From contig CAZOFW010000025.1 in NCBI GenBank assembly GCA_964579365.1, positions 1-8,255 on the forward strand: a DNA stretch of 8,255 bases, given 5' to 3'. The first letter of the stretch is position 1; each line of letters begins with the position of its first letter. The notes under the pieces were generated by a model that searched no databases, was not told the DNA's origin, and worked only from the letters and a program-made list of their open reading frames with translations. Positions 1 through 5,820 of this stretch are shown here, one piece after another. The position numbers and the translations under genes were made by a program. This stretch comes from JAKPKF01 sp964579365. GTDB taxonomy: Bacteria; Patescibacteriota; Dojkabacteria; SC72.

Positions 1-66
1 GAACCTGTGTATCCCGAAGGAGTTGGATTTACAGTCCAATGCGTTTGACCGCTCCGCCACCTCTGC
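1..66 (-). tRNA. tRNA-Tyr (anticodon GUA), 3' part cut by the window edge
   Basis: Read on the minus strand from 66, the sequence gives the 5' acceptor strand GCAGAGG, a D-arm, and an anticodon arm TTGGA-CTGTAAA-TCCAA. The anticodon GTA is the complement of positions 30-32. A long variable arm with a TCC-TTCG-GGA hairpin follows, as expected for class II tRNAs such as bacterial tRNA-Tyr, and then the 5' strand of the T-arm. The rest of the T-arm, the 3' acceptor strand and the tail lie outside the window. Only five bases separate it from the upstream tRNA-Thr, so the two are almost certainly cotranscribed. A Thr-Tyr order also occurs in the E. coli thrU-tyrU-glyT-thrT-tufB cluster, so more tRNAs or a translation gene may follow to the left; that is inference. 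Confidence 0.95.
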
Positions 67-71
67 ATACA

Positions 72-148
72 TGGAGCCGAAGGAGAGATTCGAACTCTCG
101 ACCTACTGTTTACAAAACAGTTGCTCTGACCAACTGAGCTACTTCGGC
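72..148 (-). tRNA. tRNA-Thr (anticodon UGU) with encoded CCA
   Basis: The minus strand folds into a complete 74-nt cloverleaf plus CCA. It has a seven-pair acceptor stem GCCGAAG/CTTCGGC, a D-stem GCTC/GAGC, an anticodon stem ACTGT/ACAGT with loop TTTGTAA, and a T-stem GAGAG/CTCTC with loop TTCGAAT. The anticodon TGT (complement of 112-114) reads threonine ACA and, with wobble, other ACN codons. The discriminator base is U (75), and CCA is encoded at 74-72, so the tail need not be added by a nucleotidyltransferase. It is the first gene of the tRNA unit seen here, with a TATAAT box about 29 bases upstream. Confidence 0.97.
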
Positions 149-176
149 AACTGAGAGAAGTTTAATATATATGGGT

Positions 177-182
177 ATTATA
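177..182 (-). promoter_or_regulatory. TATAAT -10 box for the tRNA-Thr/Tyr unit
   Basis: A perfect TATAAT is read on the minus strand from 182 to 177. The predicted transcription start, about seven bases further on, lies near 170, giving a 5' leader of roughly 20 nt before mature tRNA-Thr at 148. That is a normal length for RNase P processing. No convincing -35 box is visible at 16-18 bp spacing, so promoter strength is uncertain. The same six bases read TATTAT-like on the plus strand, but there is no gene in that direction nearby. Confidence 0.5.
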
Positions 183-197
183 GTCAATATACAAGGG

Positions 198-336
198 AAA
201 ACGCCCCAGTAAGATGGAGTCATAGAGCTCAGTAACACAGTTGGGTTTCCTCAACTTAACTCCACGGAGCTAAGCGATAATTGGAATCCCGAGCTCTTGA
301 ATATAGAGCTATGAATCCTTATATTCCTACTAGGGC
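198..336 (-). ncRNA. candidate structured non-coding RNA of unknown family
   Basis: This block in the 250-base non-coding gap can fold almost end to end. P1 pairs 336-328 (GCCCTAGTA) with 211-203 (TACTGGGGC), nine pairs including one G-U. P2 pairs 318-306 with 230-216 with one mismatch and a two-base bulge. An inner hairpin at 274-255 (CTTAGCTC, loop CGTG, GAGTTAAG) has eight pairs including one G-U. A second hairpin at 255-240 can close on GAAA. In P1 and the 274-255 hairpin the imperfect positions are G-U on the minus strand but C/A or A/C mismatches on the plus strand, which favours minus-strand transcription. P1 is followed directly by GTTTT (202-198), as at a small-RNA terminator. A TATAAG at 343-338 lies just upstream of P1 but is weakly supported as a promoter. 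It lacks the 5S CCGAAC motif, the SRP GGAAGGAAGCAGC-type loop and tRNA-like tmRNA ends, and is too short for RNase P RNA. Function unknown. Confidence 0.4.
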
Positions 337-371
337 ACTTATATTTTACTTTATATGGATACTTGAAACAA

Positions 372-409
372 ATAAAAAAGAACCTATAAGGGGGATCCTA
401 AATGAACCC
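372..409 (-). terminator. weak possible terminator after the M50 protease gene
   Basis: On the minus strand, GGGTTC (409-404) can pair imperfectly with GATCCC across the stop codon. A very short CCT-TAT-AGG hairpin (391-383) follows, and then a T-rich tract TTCTTTTTTATTT (382-370). The T-tract is good but the stems are short and imperfect, so this is only a possible intrinsic terminator. If it is inactive, the structured block at 336-198 could be the 3' untranslated end of the protease mRNA instead of an independent RNA. Confidence 0.3.
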
Positions 410-1018
410 AAAAAGGCCTAATAAATGTGCTAGGATAGTAGAAATCCCTCCTAGAACAAATTTGCCTATAGGCGAGAAAGGTATAATCAATAGTAAAATA
501 AAGAGGAATGAGAACTTTTCCATTTTTTCCCAGTAATATCTTAATTTCCCTGGAAGAAATGCTCTTACTATCTTGTGCCCATCAAGAGGTGGGATAGGGA
601 TTAGGTTAAATATGGCAAGAGATATATTGATTAATGTAAAAGTGAAGAGAAATATACCAAAGATACTGTCTAGGGGAGGATGGAATATTAAGTTAATAGA
701 GCCGAAGATGGCAACCAAAAGAAGATTGGAAAGAGGACCAGCAAAAGAAACAATTGCCGTTCCAATCTCTCTGTTTTTAAAGTTGTATTCATTTATTGGC
801 ACGGGTTTGCTCCACCCAAATCTAAAAAGAATCATGGAAAGCGCACCAATGGGATCAATATGCTTAATTGGATTAAGGGTTAGTCTTCCATATGCTTTTG
901 CAGTAGGATCCCCAAGCTTGTAAGCTGCCAATCCATGGGCATATTCATGCACTGTTGAAGCTATTAATATGGAGGGAATAGCGAATAGTATCCAATACAA
1001 TGTTTCTGTTGTTATCAT
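398..1018 (-). CDS. site-2 protease family (M50) membrane zinc metalloprotease
   Basis: This 206-residue, very hydrophobic protein has the M50 family signatures. HEYAH (residues 24-28) is the HExxH zinc site in the first membrane region. NPIKHIDPIG is at 49-58, GWSKPVPIN at 68-76 and FAGPLSN at 92-98. NLIPIPPLDG at 138-147 carries D146, the expected third zinc ligand. Four to five further membrane segments are apparent. No PDZ domain is present, so it belongs with the short M50 proteins and not the RseP/SpoIVFB-type enzymes with regulatory domains. The family cuts substrates within the membrane; the substrate here cannot be told. The ATG at 1018 is supported by a TGATATAAT extended -10 six bases upstream. 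It ends in TAG and is divergent from rpmB. Confidence 0.93.
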   Translation of the reverse strand: MITTETLYWILFAIPSILIASTVHEYAHGLAAYKLGDPTAKAYGRLTLNPIKHIDPIGALSMILFRFGWSKPVPINEYNFKNREIGTAIVSFAGPLSNLLLVAIFGSINLIFHPPLDSIFGIFLFTFTLINISLAIFNLIPIPPLDGHKIVRAFLPGKLRYYWEKMEKFSFLFILLLIIPFSPIGKFVLGGISTILAHLLGLFGFI

Positions 1019-1024
1019 CTTTCT

Positions 1025-1033
1025 ATTATATCA
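1025..1033 (-). promoter_or_regulatory. extended -10 promoter of the M50 protease gene
   Basis: On the minus strand, TG-A-TATAAT runs from 1033 to 1025, a perfect extended -10. Exactly six bases (AGAAAG, 1024-1019) separate it from the ATG at 1018. With the usual six bases between the -10 box and +1, transcription would begin at the A of the start codon, giving a leaderless mRNA. A TTGTCA at 1051-1046 could be a -35, but the 15-bp spacing is short. It overlaps the -35 box of the divergent rpmB promoter. Confidence 0.6.
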
Positions 1034-1044
1034 GTTATAAAACT

Positions 1045-1074
1045 TTGACAATATGCCAAAGATTAGAATATAAT
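1045..1074 (+). promoter_or_regulatory. consensus sigma-70-type promoter of rpmB
   Basis: A perfect TTGACA (1045-1050) and a perfect TATAAT (1069-1074) are separated by 18 bp. This is the strongest promoter by sequence in the window, fitting a ribosomal protein gene. The start of transcription is predicted near 1081, and the rpmB ATG is at 1084. The mRNA would carry at most about three bases of leader, and no Shine-Dalgarno site fits. Confidence 0.8.
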
Positions 1075-1083
1075 ACCACCGTT

Positions 1084-1305
1084 ATGTCAAAGATTTGCAA
1101 CATTTGCGGAAAAACAACAATGGCTGGTAATCGTATCCAACACAAACATTCTGTGGGCTGGAGATACAAAGCACCAAAGTCAAAAAGAATATTTGAACCT
1201 AATCTAAGAAAAGTAGACATAGAGGTTGATGGGGCAGTAGTTAAAGCTTCTGTTTGTATGAAGTGTTATAAAAAGCTCAGAAAAGATTCTTTAGAAGAGA
1301 AGTAA
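1084..1305 (+). CDS. rpmB: large-subunit ribosomal protein bL28, zinc-binding form
   Basis: The 73-residue product has the bL28 pattern: an N-terminal CNICGK (5-10) with the following GNRIQHKHSVGWRYKAP, a central basic stretch RIFEPNLRKVDIEVDG, and a C-terminal CMKCYKKLRK. Two CxxC pairs make this the C+ form, expected to hold one zinc ion; many bacteria have a C- form without these cysteines. bL28 is part of the 50S subunit near the tRNA exit site. A longer reading frame begins at 1000, but that start would lie inside the divergent protease gene and upstream of the rpmB promoter. The ATG at 1084, nine bases after TATAAT, is therefore the right one. It is separated from mreB by 68 bases that hold a second promoter-like site. 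Confidence 0.96.
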   Translation: MSKICNICGKTTMAGNRIQHKHSVGWRYKAPKSKRIFEPNLRKVDIEVDGAVVKASVCMKCYKKLRKDSLEEK

Positions 1306-1333
1306 CGTTTCCATATTACTGTTTAATATAGTA

Positions 1334-1355
1334 GATACTCGTTTTGTATCCTTTT
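1334..1355 (+). terminator. weak hairpin with short T-run between rpmB and mreB
   Basis: GATAC (1334-1338) and GTATC (1346-1350) form a five-pair stem with a TCGTTTT loop, followed by CTTTT. A second weak stem, AGTAA/TTACT (1301-1305 and 1316-1320), overlaps the rpmB stop codon. Either could reduce readthrough from the strong rpmB promoter into mreB, but both are short. The same inverted repeat could instead be a protein-binding site just upstream of the mreB -10 box. Confidence 0.25.
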
Positions 1356-1358
1356 AAG

Positions 1359-1367
1359 TGATAGAAT
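1359..1367 (+). promoter_or_regulatory. extended -10 promoter of the mre operon
   Basis: TG-A-TAGAAT (1359-1367) is an extended -10 one base from consensus in the hexamer. The ATG of mreB follows after exactly six bases (TGTGCT), so +1 is predicted at the A of the start codon. No clear -35 box exists at 16-18 bp, which is acceptable for an extended -10 promoter. No Shine-Dalgarno sequence is present before mreB, which agrees with leaderless initiation. Confidence 0.5.
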
Positions 1368-1373
1368 TGTGCT

Positions 1374-2429
1374 ATGAAATTGATAAATTCGATACTAGAA
1401 TTCTTTACCTATGATCTTGGAATAGACTTAGGTACAGCTAATACCATGGTATATATGAGAAATCATGGAATTGTTGTATCTGAACCCTCTGTTGTAGCCA
1501 TAGATAAGAGAACCAAGATGGTTCTTGCCGTAGGAAAAGATGCAAGACAGATGATTGGAAGAACCCCAGCAAATATTACGGCCATTAGACCACTGCGAGA
1601 TGGTGTTATCTCCGATTTTGATACCACTCAAGCAATGATTCATCACTTTATACATAGAGCTCATGGATATTTTGGTAAAAGTTTTAAACTTCCAAGACCA
1701 AGGGTCATTATTGGTGTTCCAACATCTGTTACAGAAGTCGAGAGACAAGCTGTACTAGATGCTGCTAAAACAGCCGGAGCAAGAGAGGTATTCATCGTTG
1801 AAGAGGCAATGGCAGCAGCTATTGGTGCTGGTCTCCCAGTTGAAGATGCTTCTGGCAGCATGATTGTAGATATTGGTGGTGGTACTTCAGATATTGCGGT
1901 TTTCTCTCTTGGAGATATTGTTGTAGATAATACAATGAGAATAGCAGGAGATGAGATGGATCAAGATGTAATTAACTATGTTAGAGAAAAATACAATGTA
2001 CTAATAGGTGAGCGAAGTGCTGAGGATGTTAAAATTTCCATAGGCTCTGCTGTACCTCAAAGAAAAGAAACAAAGATGAATGTACAGGGTCGAGATCTTT
2101 TAACAGGATTACCAAGAACTGTTGAATTAAGCAGCATAGAGGTTAGGGAAGCAATTATGTTCTCCATCTCCCAGATCTGCGATGGTGTTAAAGATGCCAT
2201 CGAAGATACGCCTCCCGAACTACTTAAAGATTTGCTTGCTTCGGGACTTCGTCTTGCTGGTGGTGGTGCCCTAATTGCTGGAATTGACACATATTTCTCT
2301 CAAGAATTAAATCTTCCAGTCAAGATAGTAGACGATCCTCTCTCTGCAGTGGCTAGAGGTACTGCTCTCATGCTTGACCATATCGAACTGTTGGAAAGAA
2401 TACAAAAATCTTGGGAAGAGCTTGTTTAA
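1374..2429 (+). CDS. mreB: rod shape-determining actin homologue MreB
   Basis: The 351-residue protein is close to the usual MreB length of about 330-350. It has the actin-fold nucleotide motifs in order: phosphate-1 DLGTANT (18-24), phosphate-2 DIGGGTSDIAV (166-176), and the adenosine loop LAGGGALIAGID (294-305). MreB-typical stretches include REVFIVEEAMAAAIGAG (137-153), RIAGDEMD (189-196) and the ending ARGTALMLDH. The first 13 residues (MKLINSILEFFTY) could be the amphipathic membrane-binding helix known in many MreBs; that is inference. MreB forms ATP-dependent filaments under the inner membrane that steer the elongasome. It leads a cluster with mreC starting 17 bases after its stop, then mreD and mrdA. 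No RodZ-like gene is present in the window. Confidence 0.98.
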   Translation: MKLINSILEFFTYDLGIDLGTANTMVYMRNHGIVVSEPSVVAIDKRTKMVLAVGKDARQMIGRTPANITAIRPLRDGVISDFDTTQAMIHHFIHRAHGYFGKSFKLPRPRVIIGVPTSVTEVERQAVLDAAKTAGAREVFIVEEAMAAAIGAGLPVEDASGSMIVDIGGGTSDIAVFSLGDIVVDNTMRIAGDEMDQDVINYVREKYNVLIGERSAEDVKISIGSAVPQRKETKMNVQGRDLLTGLPRTVELSSIEVREAIMFSISQICDGVKDAIEDTPPELLKDLLASGLRLAGGGALIAGIDTYFSQELNLPVKIVDDPLSAVARGTALMLDHIELLERIQKSWEELV

Positions 2430-2446
2430 CCTTACATATATAGCGA

Positions 2447-3274
2447 ATGAATGCTCAGAGTAGTTTTAAAAAAGAGCTAGCTTTCACCATAATTATCATC
2501 TTATTTGGGATCATTTTACTTTTCTTAGACAAATGGAATACCCTTGGTTTTGTTAGATCTGGGATATCCTACAGTATGGGGCCTGTTTCTCTAGTCGGTG
2601 AAGAAATGGGGGACAAGATATCTTCTTACTTTGATAATTTTGTAAACATTGGTGACATTGTAAAGGAGAATGAAGATTTGAAGGTGCAATTAATAGAGGA
2701 AAAGATAAAAAGCGCTTCTTCTTTGGAGTTACTTGCTGAAAACGAAATTTTAAAAACACAATTAAGTCTAAAAAACAAAGAAAAAGAGTATGTCATAGGC
2801 AATGTCTTAACAAGTGACAGCACAGATTACATAAGGATTGATGAAGGATCAAAATCTGGCATAGCAGTTGGAGACATTGCTTTAGTTGGGAATTTCTTTG
2901 TGGGAATAGTTGAATATGTAGATGAACTTGGCTCTCGTATTAAATTACCTACGAGCACAAATTCATATCTAAGTGTTAATATCTTGAAATATGATGAAAA
3001 TAGGGGATTAGATGGATATATTAAGAATAAAGTAGTTAGCCGTGGAGTTATGAACGGTTCTGCAGAGGGGATAAAGGTAGAGAACATAACCATGAATTCT
3101 GATGTAAGTGAAGGAGATGTGATATTTGTAAATGATTCCTCGGTAGGAGATATGCTCGTTGTGGGTTATGTTGTCGGCCTTTCTAGTAACCCTGCGAGTA
3201 TCTCTAGAACATGTTTTGTTTCTACAATAGTGGATTATGATATTTTAAGTAAGATTTTAGTAAGAATAAATTAA
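2447..3274 (+). CDS. mreC: rod shape-determining protein MreC
   Basis: The 275-residue protein has the MreC layout. A short basic cytoplasmic start is followed by one membrane segment (about 11-27), then a predicted coiled coil rich in E, K and L (about 68-112), and then the extracytoplasmic beta-domain (about 115-275). The sequence VGNVLTSDSTDYIRIDEGSKSGI and the ending VSTIVDYDILSKILVRI match the family's conserved ends. MreC dimerises outside the membrane and binds PBP2, activating wall synthesis. Sequence conservation in this family is low, so position between mreB and mreD strengthens the call. The ATG at 2447 has no good Shine-Dalgarno site (TATATAGCGA precedes it), so translational coupling to mreB or a weak local start signal is possible. 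Confidence 0.93.
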   Translation: MNAQSSFKKELAFTIIIILFGIILLFLDKWNTLGFVRSGISYSMGPVSLVGEEMGDKISSYFDNFVNIGDIVKENEDLKVQLIEEKIKSASSLELLAENEILKTQLSLKNKEKEYVIGNVLTSDSTDYIRIDEGSKSGIAVGDIALVGNFFVGIVEYVDELGSRIKLPTSTNSYLSVNILKYDENRGLDGYIKNKVVSRGVMNGSAEGIKVENITMNSDVSEGDVIFVNDSSVGDMLVVGYVVGLSSNPASISRTCFVSTIVDYDILSKILVRIN

Positions 3275-3285
3275 GAAAAGAAATA

Positions 3286-3789
3286 ATGTTAGAAGCATTG
3301 TACATAATAATTGGAATAATAGGGGCAATTTTTCTTGAGGGATTTCTGTTTAGTGCATTTGGAATTAGAATCTTTCTCTTATTAATTCTTCTGTTGGTTG
3401 GGAGATTAAATATCAAGTTTCTTTCTTTAATATTGATAATATATGCGCTAATTTCCGATGTAATATTCCATTATCCACTTGGTACGGACATACTTCTTGT
3501 AGGTATTCCCTTGATTTTTTTATTCAGCTGCTCATTCCTTTTCAATATTAGTGAGGGAATTGTTGGTTACGGTATAAAATATATCTCAATAGCCATTTAT
3601 CTCCTCCTAATTCCTGTGCTACCACCCTTTCTGTTAAGTGGAAGCTTTGGAATTCTAACCTGGGAGACTGCCTTGATGATTGGAATTAAAGCTCTTGTGC
3701 TTACAGTTGTCCTTTATCTACTAGATCTGCTCCTGAGTTTTACAAGAGGGAAGGAGAATAATATAAAGATTAGCAAGAAATGGAATTAA
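3286..3789 (+). CDS. mreD: rod shape-determining membrane protein MreD
   Basis: This 167-residue protein is almost wholly hydrophobic, with about five to six membrane segments (roughly 3-23, 26-40, 44-60, 68-87, 94-115 and 128-152) and a basic tail. Length and topology fit MreD (about 160-180 residues). The stretch SDVIFHYPLGTDILLVG (58-74) resembles the family's D-x(n)-G-x-P-L-G region. Recognition rests mainly on its place between mreC and mrdA. MreD is an integral elongasome component; its exact task is less clear than that of MreB or MreC. The start is 12 bases after the mreC stop, with only a purine-rich AAGAAAAGAAAT before it. The last ten bases overlap the start of mrdA, which suggests coupled translation. 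Confidence 0.88.
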   Translation: MLEALYIIIGIIGAIFLEGFLFSAFGIRIFLLLILLLVGRLNIKFLSLILIIYALISDVIFHYPLGTDILLVGIPLIFLFSCSFLFNISEGIVGYGIKYISIAIYLLLIPVLPPFLLSGSFGILTWETALMIGIKALVLTVVLYLLDLLLSFTRGKENNIKISKKWN

Positions 3790-5780
3790 AACTTTCTAAA
3801 AAAATAGCAGATAGTGTACCTCGCAAAAGAAAACAGGCTTCAAATTGGCGCTTAGGGCCTTTGGAATTTTCCATAAGGAAATATCTTTCTAAACCAACAG
3901 TAGTGGAGAAGAGTAGCCCATGGAATTATACCTTTGCATTCTTCCTTTTCTTTGTCCTTTTTGTTGTACTTTTGGTAAATCTGACATCTCTGCAAGTAGC
4001 TAGCGGAAAGGAAATGTTGGAGAAATCCAATAACAACCAGGTTAAAGTCAAAATAGAAACTGCTTACAGAGGGGCAATATTCGATAGAAATGGGAAGAAG
4101 CTTGCCGAGAATGTCCCCTCTATGAATCTGTATATAAAAATGGAGGACTATTTAGACAGCAAGGGATTAATAAAAGCAGAAGAACTACAGGCAACATCAG
4201 ATACCCTCGGGGGTATCCTCGGTGACAATTGGAAAAAGACTTCTTCAAGTGGCACATACAGTAGTATTCTTGAAAAAATATATTCTGTTCACAAGGAGAG
4301 TCCATACTTTACAGACATCCTCATTGCAGAGAATGTAAGTAACGAAAAAGCGATTGAAATTAAATCGAAAAGTGAGGTCTTAGCGGGAATATATATAGAC
4401 AATGAGAGTAAGAGATCTTACCCATACAAAGAAATAATTTCTCATATTGTGGGATATACAGGTGACGTGACAAGTGAGGAGCTGTCTTCTTTAGAATATT
4501 TGACTACAGTAGATACAGTCGGTAAAAGTGGCATCGAGAAATGGTATGACAAGGAGCTTAGAGGAGAAAATGGAGAAATAGCTGTAGAGATAGATGCCCT
4601 TGGAAGATCTGTTTCAAACCAGGAATATGTGATCAAAGAAGCACAATCTGGAGATAGTTTGTATTTAACAATAGATATAGATATTCAGAAAAAATTCTAC
4701 AGTTTTCTTCAAAGTGGAGTAAAAAAGGTTGGTGCTGTTGGAGGAGCAGGTATAATTGAGGATGTAGAAACAGGAGAAATCATTGCTATGGTTACATATC
4801 CTAGCTATGACAACAATCTTTTTGTTGGTGGTATATCTACTAAAGAGTACTCTAAACTTCTCAAAAACAAGAATCTTCCCCTCATAAACAGATCAATATC
4901 TGTTCAAATGCCTCCGGGTTCTACCTTTAAGAGTCTTGTTGCTCCTGCAGCGCTAGATGCTGGTGCCATAACGGAAAACACGATATATGTGAGTAGATAT
5001 GGCTATACATTCTCCAATGGTGCACCTTTCCAGGAATTTGAGAATCATGCATATGGACCTCTAAATGTTGTTGGTGGTATAGCACAATCCTCAAATCTTT
5101 TCTTCTGTGAATTAATTAGGCATTGGGATATTAACAAACTAGATCCTTACCTCGAGAAATTCGGCATAGGGAAATATACAGGTATAGATATACCAGGAGA
5201 AGCGCCTGGAAGACTTCCTTCACCAGCAAACAAAAAGCTTTTGGCAGAAACAACAAGTCCATGGCTTGAGCCTGTTTGGTATCCAGAGGGAGATTCGTGC
5301 AACTCTGTAATTGGGCAGGGAATAACTCTTGTAACTCCAATTCAGATGTCTAACTGGATGGCAGCTCTTGCTACAGAAGGGAAATTACATACTCCACATG
5401 TTGCGAAATCTTTTAGAAATGAGGAAGGAGAGACCCAAAGCTTGACCTTTGACCTCTTAGGAGAAGATATGGTCTCCAAGGAGGCCTTTAATATCACCAA
5501 GGAGGGGATGTGGTCTGCTGTAAACGGTCCGAAGAGGTCAGTTGGGCAGTTAGCTAATGTTGGGGTAGTAGTAGCTGCTAAAACGGGGACTGCAGAGTTC
5601 GGTAAGGTAAATTCTAAAGGAATATACGAAAATACCCATGCATGGGTAGGAGGTTTCTTCCCATATGACAAGCCTAAGTACTCCTTCTCAGTATTTCTTG
5701 AAGATGGAGGACATAGCTCCAACGCAGTAAATATAATGAAAGATATGATTATGTGGATGGTAAAGACAGACAGGATTTAA
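3780..5780 (+). CDS. mrdA: penicillin-binding protein 2, elongasome D,D-transpeptidase
   Basis: The 666-residue class B PBP cross-links new peptidoglycan during elongation. A basic cytoplasmic N-terminus of about 48 residues precedes one membrane anchor (49-70). The dimerisation domain follows, with RGAIFDRNG (97-105) and the typical VGKSGIEKWYDKELRG (247-262). The transpeptidase domain (about 290-655) has all three catalytic motifs: STFK with nucleophile S381 and K384, SSN at 437-439, and KTG at 601-603. IGQGITLVTP (511-520) is also typical. There is no glycosyltransferase domain, so it needs an SEDS partner (RodA), which is not next to it here. The ATG overlaps the end of mreD by ten bases, and no other Met occurs before the anchor. 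A perfect intragenic hairpin lies at 4200-4217. Confidence 0.96.
   Translation: MELKLSKKIADSVPRKRKQASNWRLGPLEFSIRKYLSKPTVVEKSSPWNYTFAFFLFFVLFVVLLVNLTSLQVASGKEMLEKSNNNQVKVKIETAYRGAIFDRNGKKLAENVPSMNLYIKMEDYLDSKGLIKAEELQATSDTLGGILGDNWKKTSSSGTYSSILEKIYSVHKESPYFTDILIAENVSNEKAIEIKSKSEVLAGIYIDNESKRSYPYKEIISHIVGYTGDVTSEELSSLEYLTTVDTVGKSGIEKWYDKELRGENGEIAVEIDALGRSVSNQEYVIKEAQSGDSLYLTIDIDIQKKFYSFLQSGVKKVGAVGGAGIIEDVETGEIIAMVTYPSYDNNLFVGGISTKEYSKLLKNKNLPLINRSISVQMPPGSTFKSLVAPAALDAGAITENTIYVSRYGYTFSNGAPFQEFENHAYGPLNVVGGIAQSSNLFFCELIRHWDINKLDPYLEKFGIGKYTGIDIPGEAPGRLPSPANKKLLAETTSPWLEPVWYPEGDSCNSVIGQGITLVTPIQMSNWMAALATEGKLHTPHVAKSFRNEEGETQSLTFDLLGEDMVSKEAFNITKEGMWSAVNGPKRSVGQLANVGVVVAAKTGTAEFGKVNSKGIYENTHAWVGGFFPYDKPKYSFSVFLEDGGHSSNAVNIMKDMIMWMVKTDRI
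4200..4217 (+). repeat. perfect 7-bp inverted repeat inside mrdA
   Basis: GATACCC (4200-4206) and GGGTATC (4211-4217) are perfect complements around a TCGG tetraloop, encoding part of DTLGGILG (residues 141-148). This is an unusually GC-rich and stable hairpin for an AT-rich coding region. No T-run follows, so it is not an intrinsic terminator. It may be chance, or it may affect mRNA stability or ribosome pacing. Confidence 0.6.
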
Positions 5781-5799
5781 GATTTTTTTAAGAATCAGG

Positions 5800-5820
5800 G
5801 TACATAATACAGTTATGTAC
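5800..5820 (+). promoter_or_regulatory. dprA promoter -10 and start codon inside an inverted repeat
   Basis: GTACATAA (5800-5807) and TTATGTAC (5813-5820) are perfect 8-bp inverted repeats around a five-base spacer. The left arm contains most of a -10-like CATAAT (5803-5808), and the right arm contains the dprA ATG (5815-5817). Six bases separate the -10 and the ATG, so +1 is predicted at the A of the ATG. No good -35 is seen. A dimeric repressor bound here would cover the promoter. In an mRNA read through from mrdA, the arms would pair and hide the start codon. Both ideas are inference; the repeat itself is plainly there. Confidence 0.5.

Noticed and set aside
203..336. The structured block as a 5S rRNA (P1 of nine pairs, CCCGAGCTC-like and TAAGC-like words)
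   Set aside because: The words are not in the right order or distance, the conserved CCGAAC loop is missing, and the span is longer than the usual 115-120 nt.
573..923. Plus-strand reading frame of 116 codons inside the M50 gene
   Set aside because: It is antisense to a gene with clear family motifs, has no start signal, and its product shows no recognisable domain.
1000..1083. Longer N-terminus for rpmB starting at ATG 1000
   Set aside because: It would overlap the start of the divergent protease gene, lie upstream of the rpmB promoter, and add residues absent from bL28.
2435..2446. CATATA six bases before mreC as another leaderless promoter
   Set aside because: The hexamer matches TATAAT poorly and the gene sits 17 bases after mreB in the same operon, so cotranscription explains it better.
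5781..5796. Hairpin GATTTTTTTAAGAATC after mrdA as an intrinsic terminator
   Set aside because: The stem is AT-only apart from one G-C pair and one G-T, and no T-run follows. It is probably part of the AT-rich dprA upstream region.
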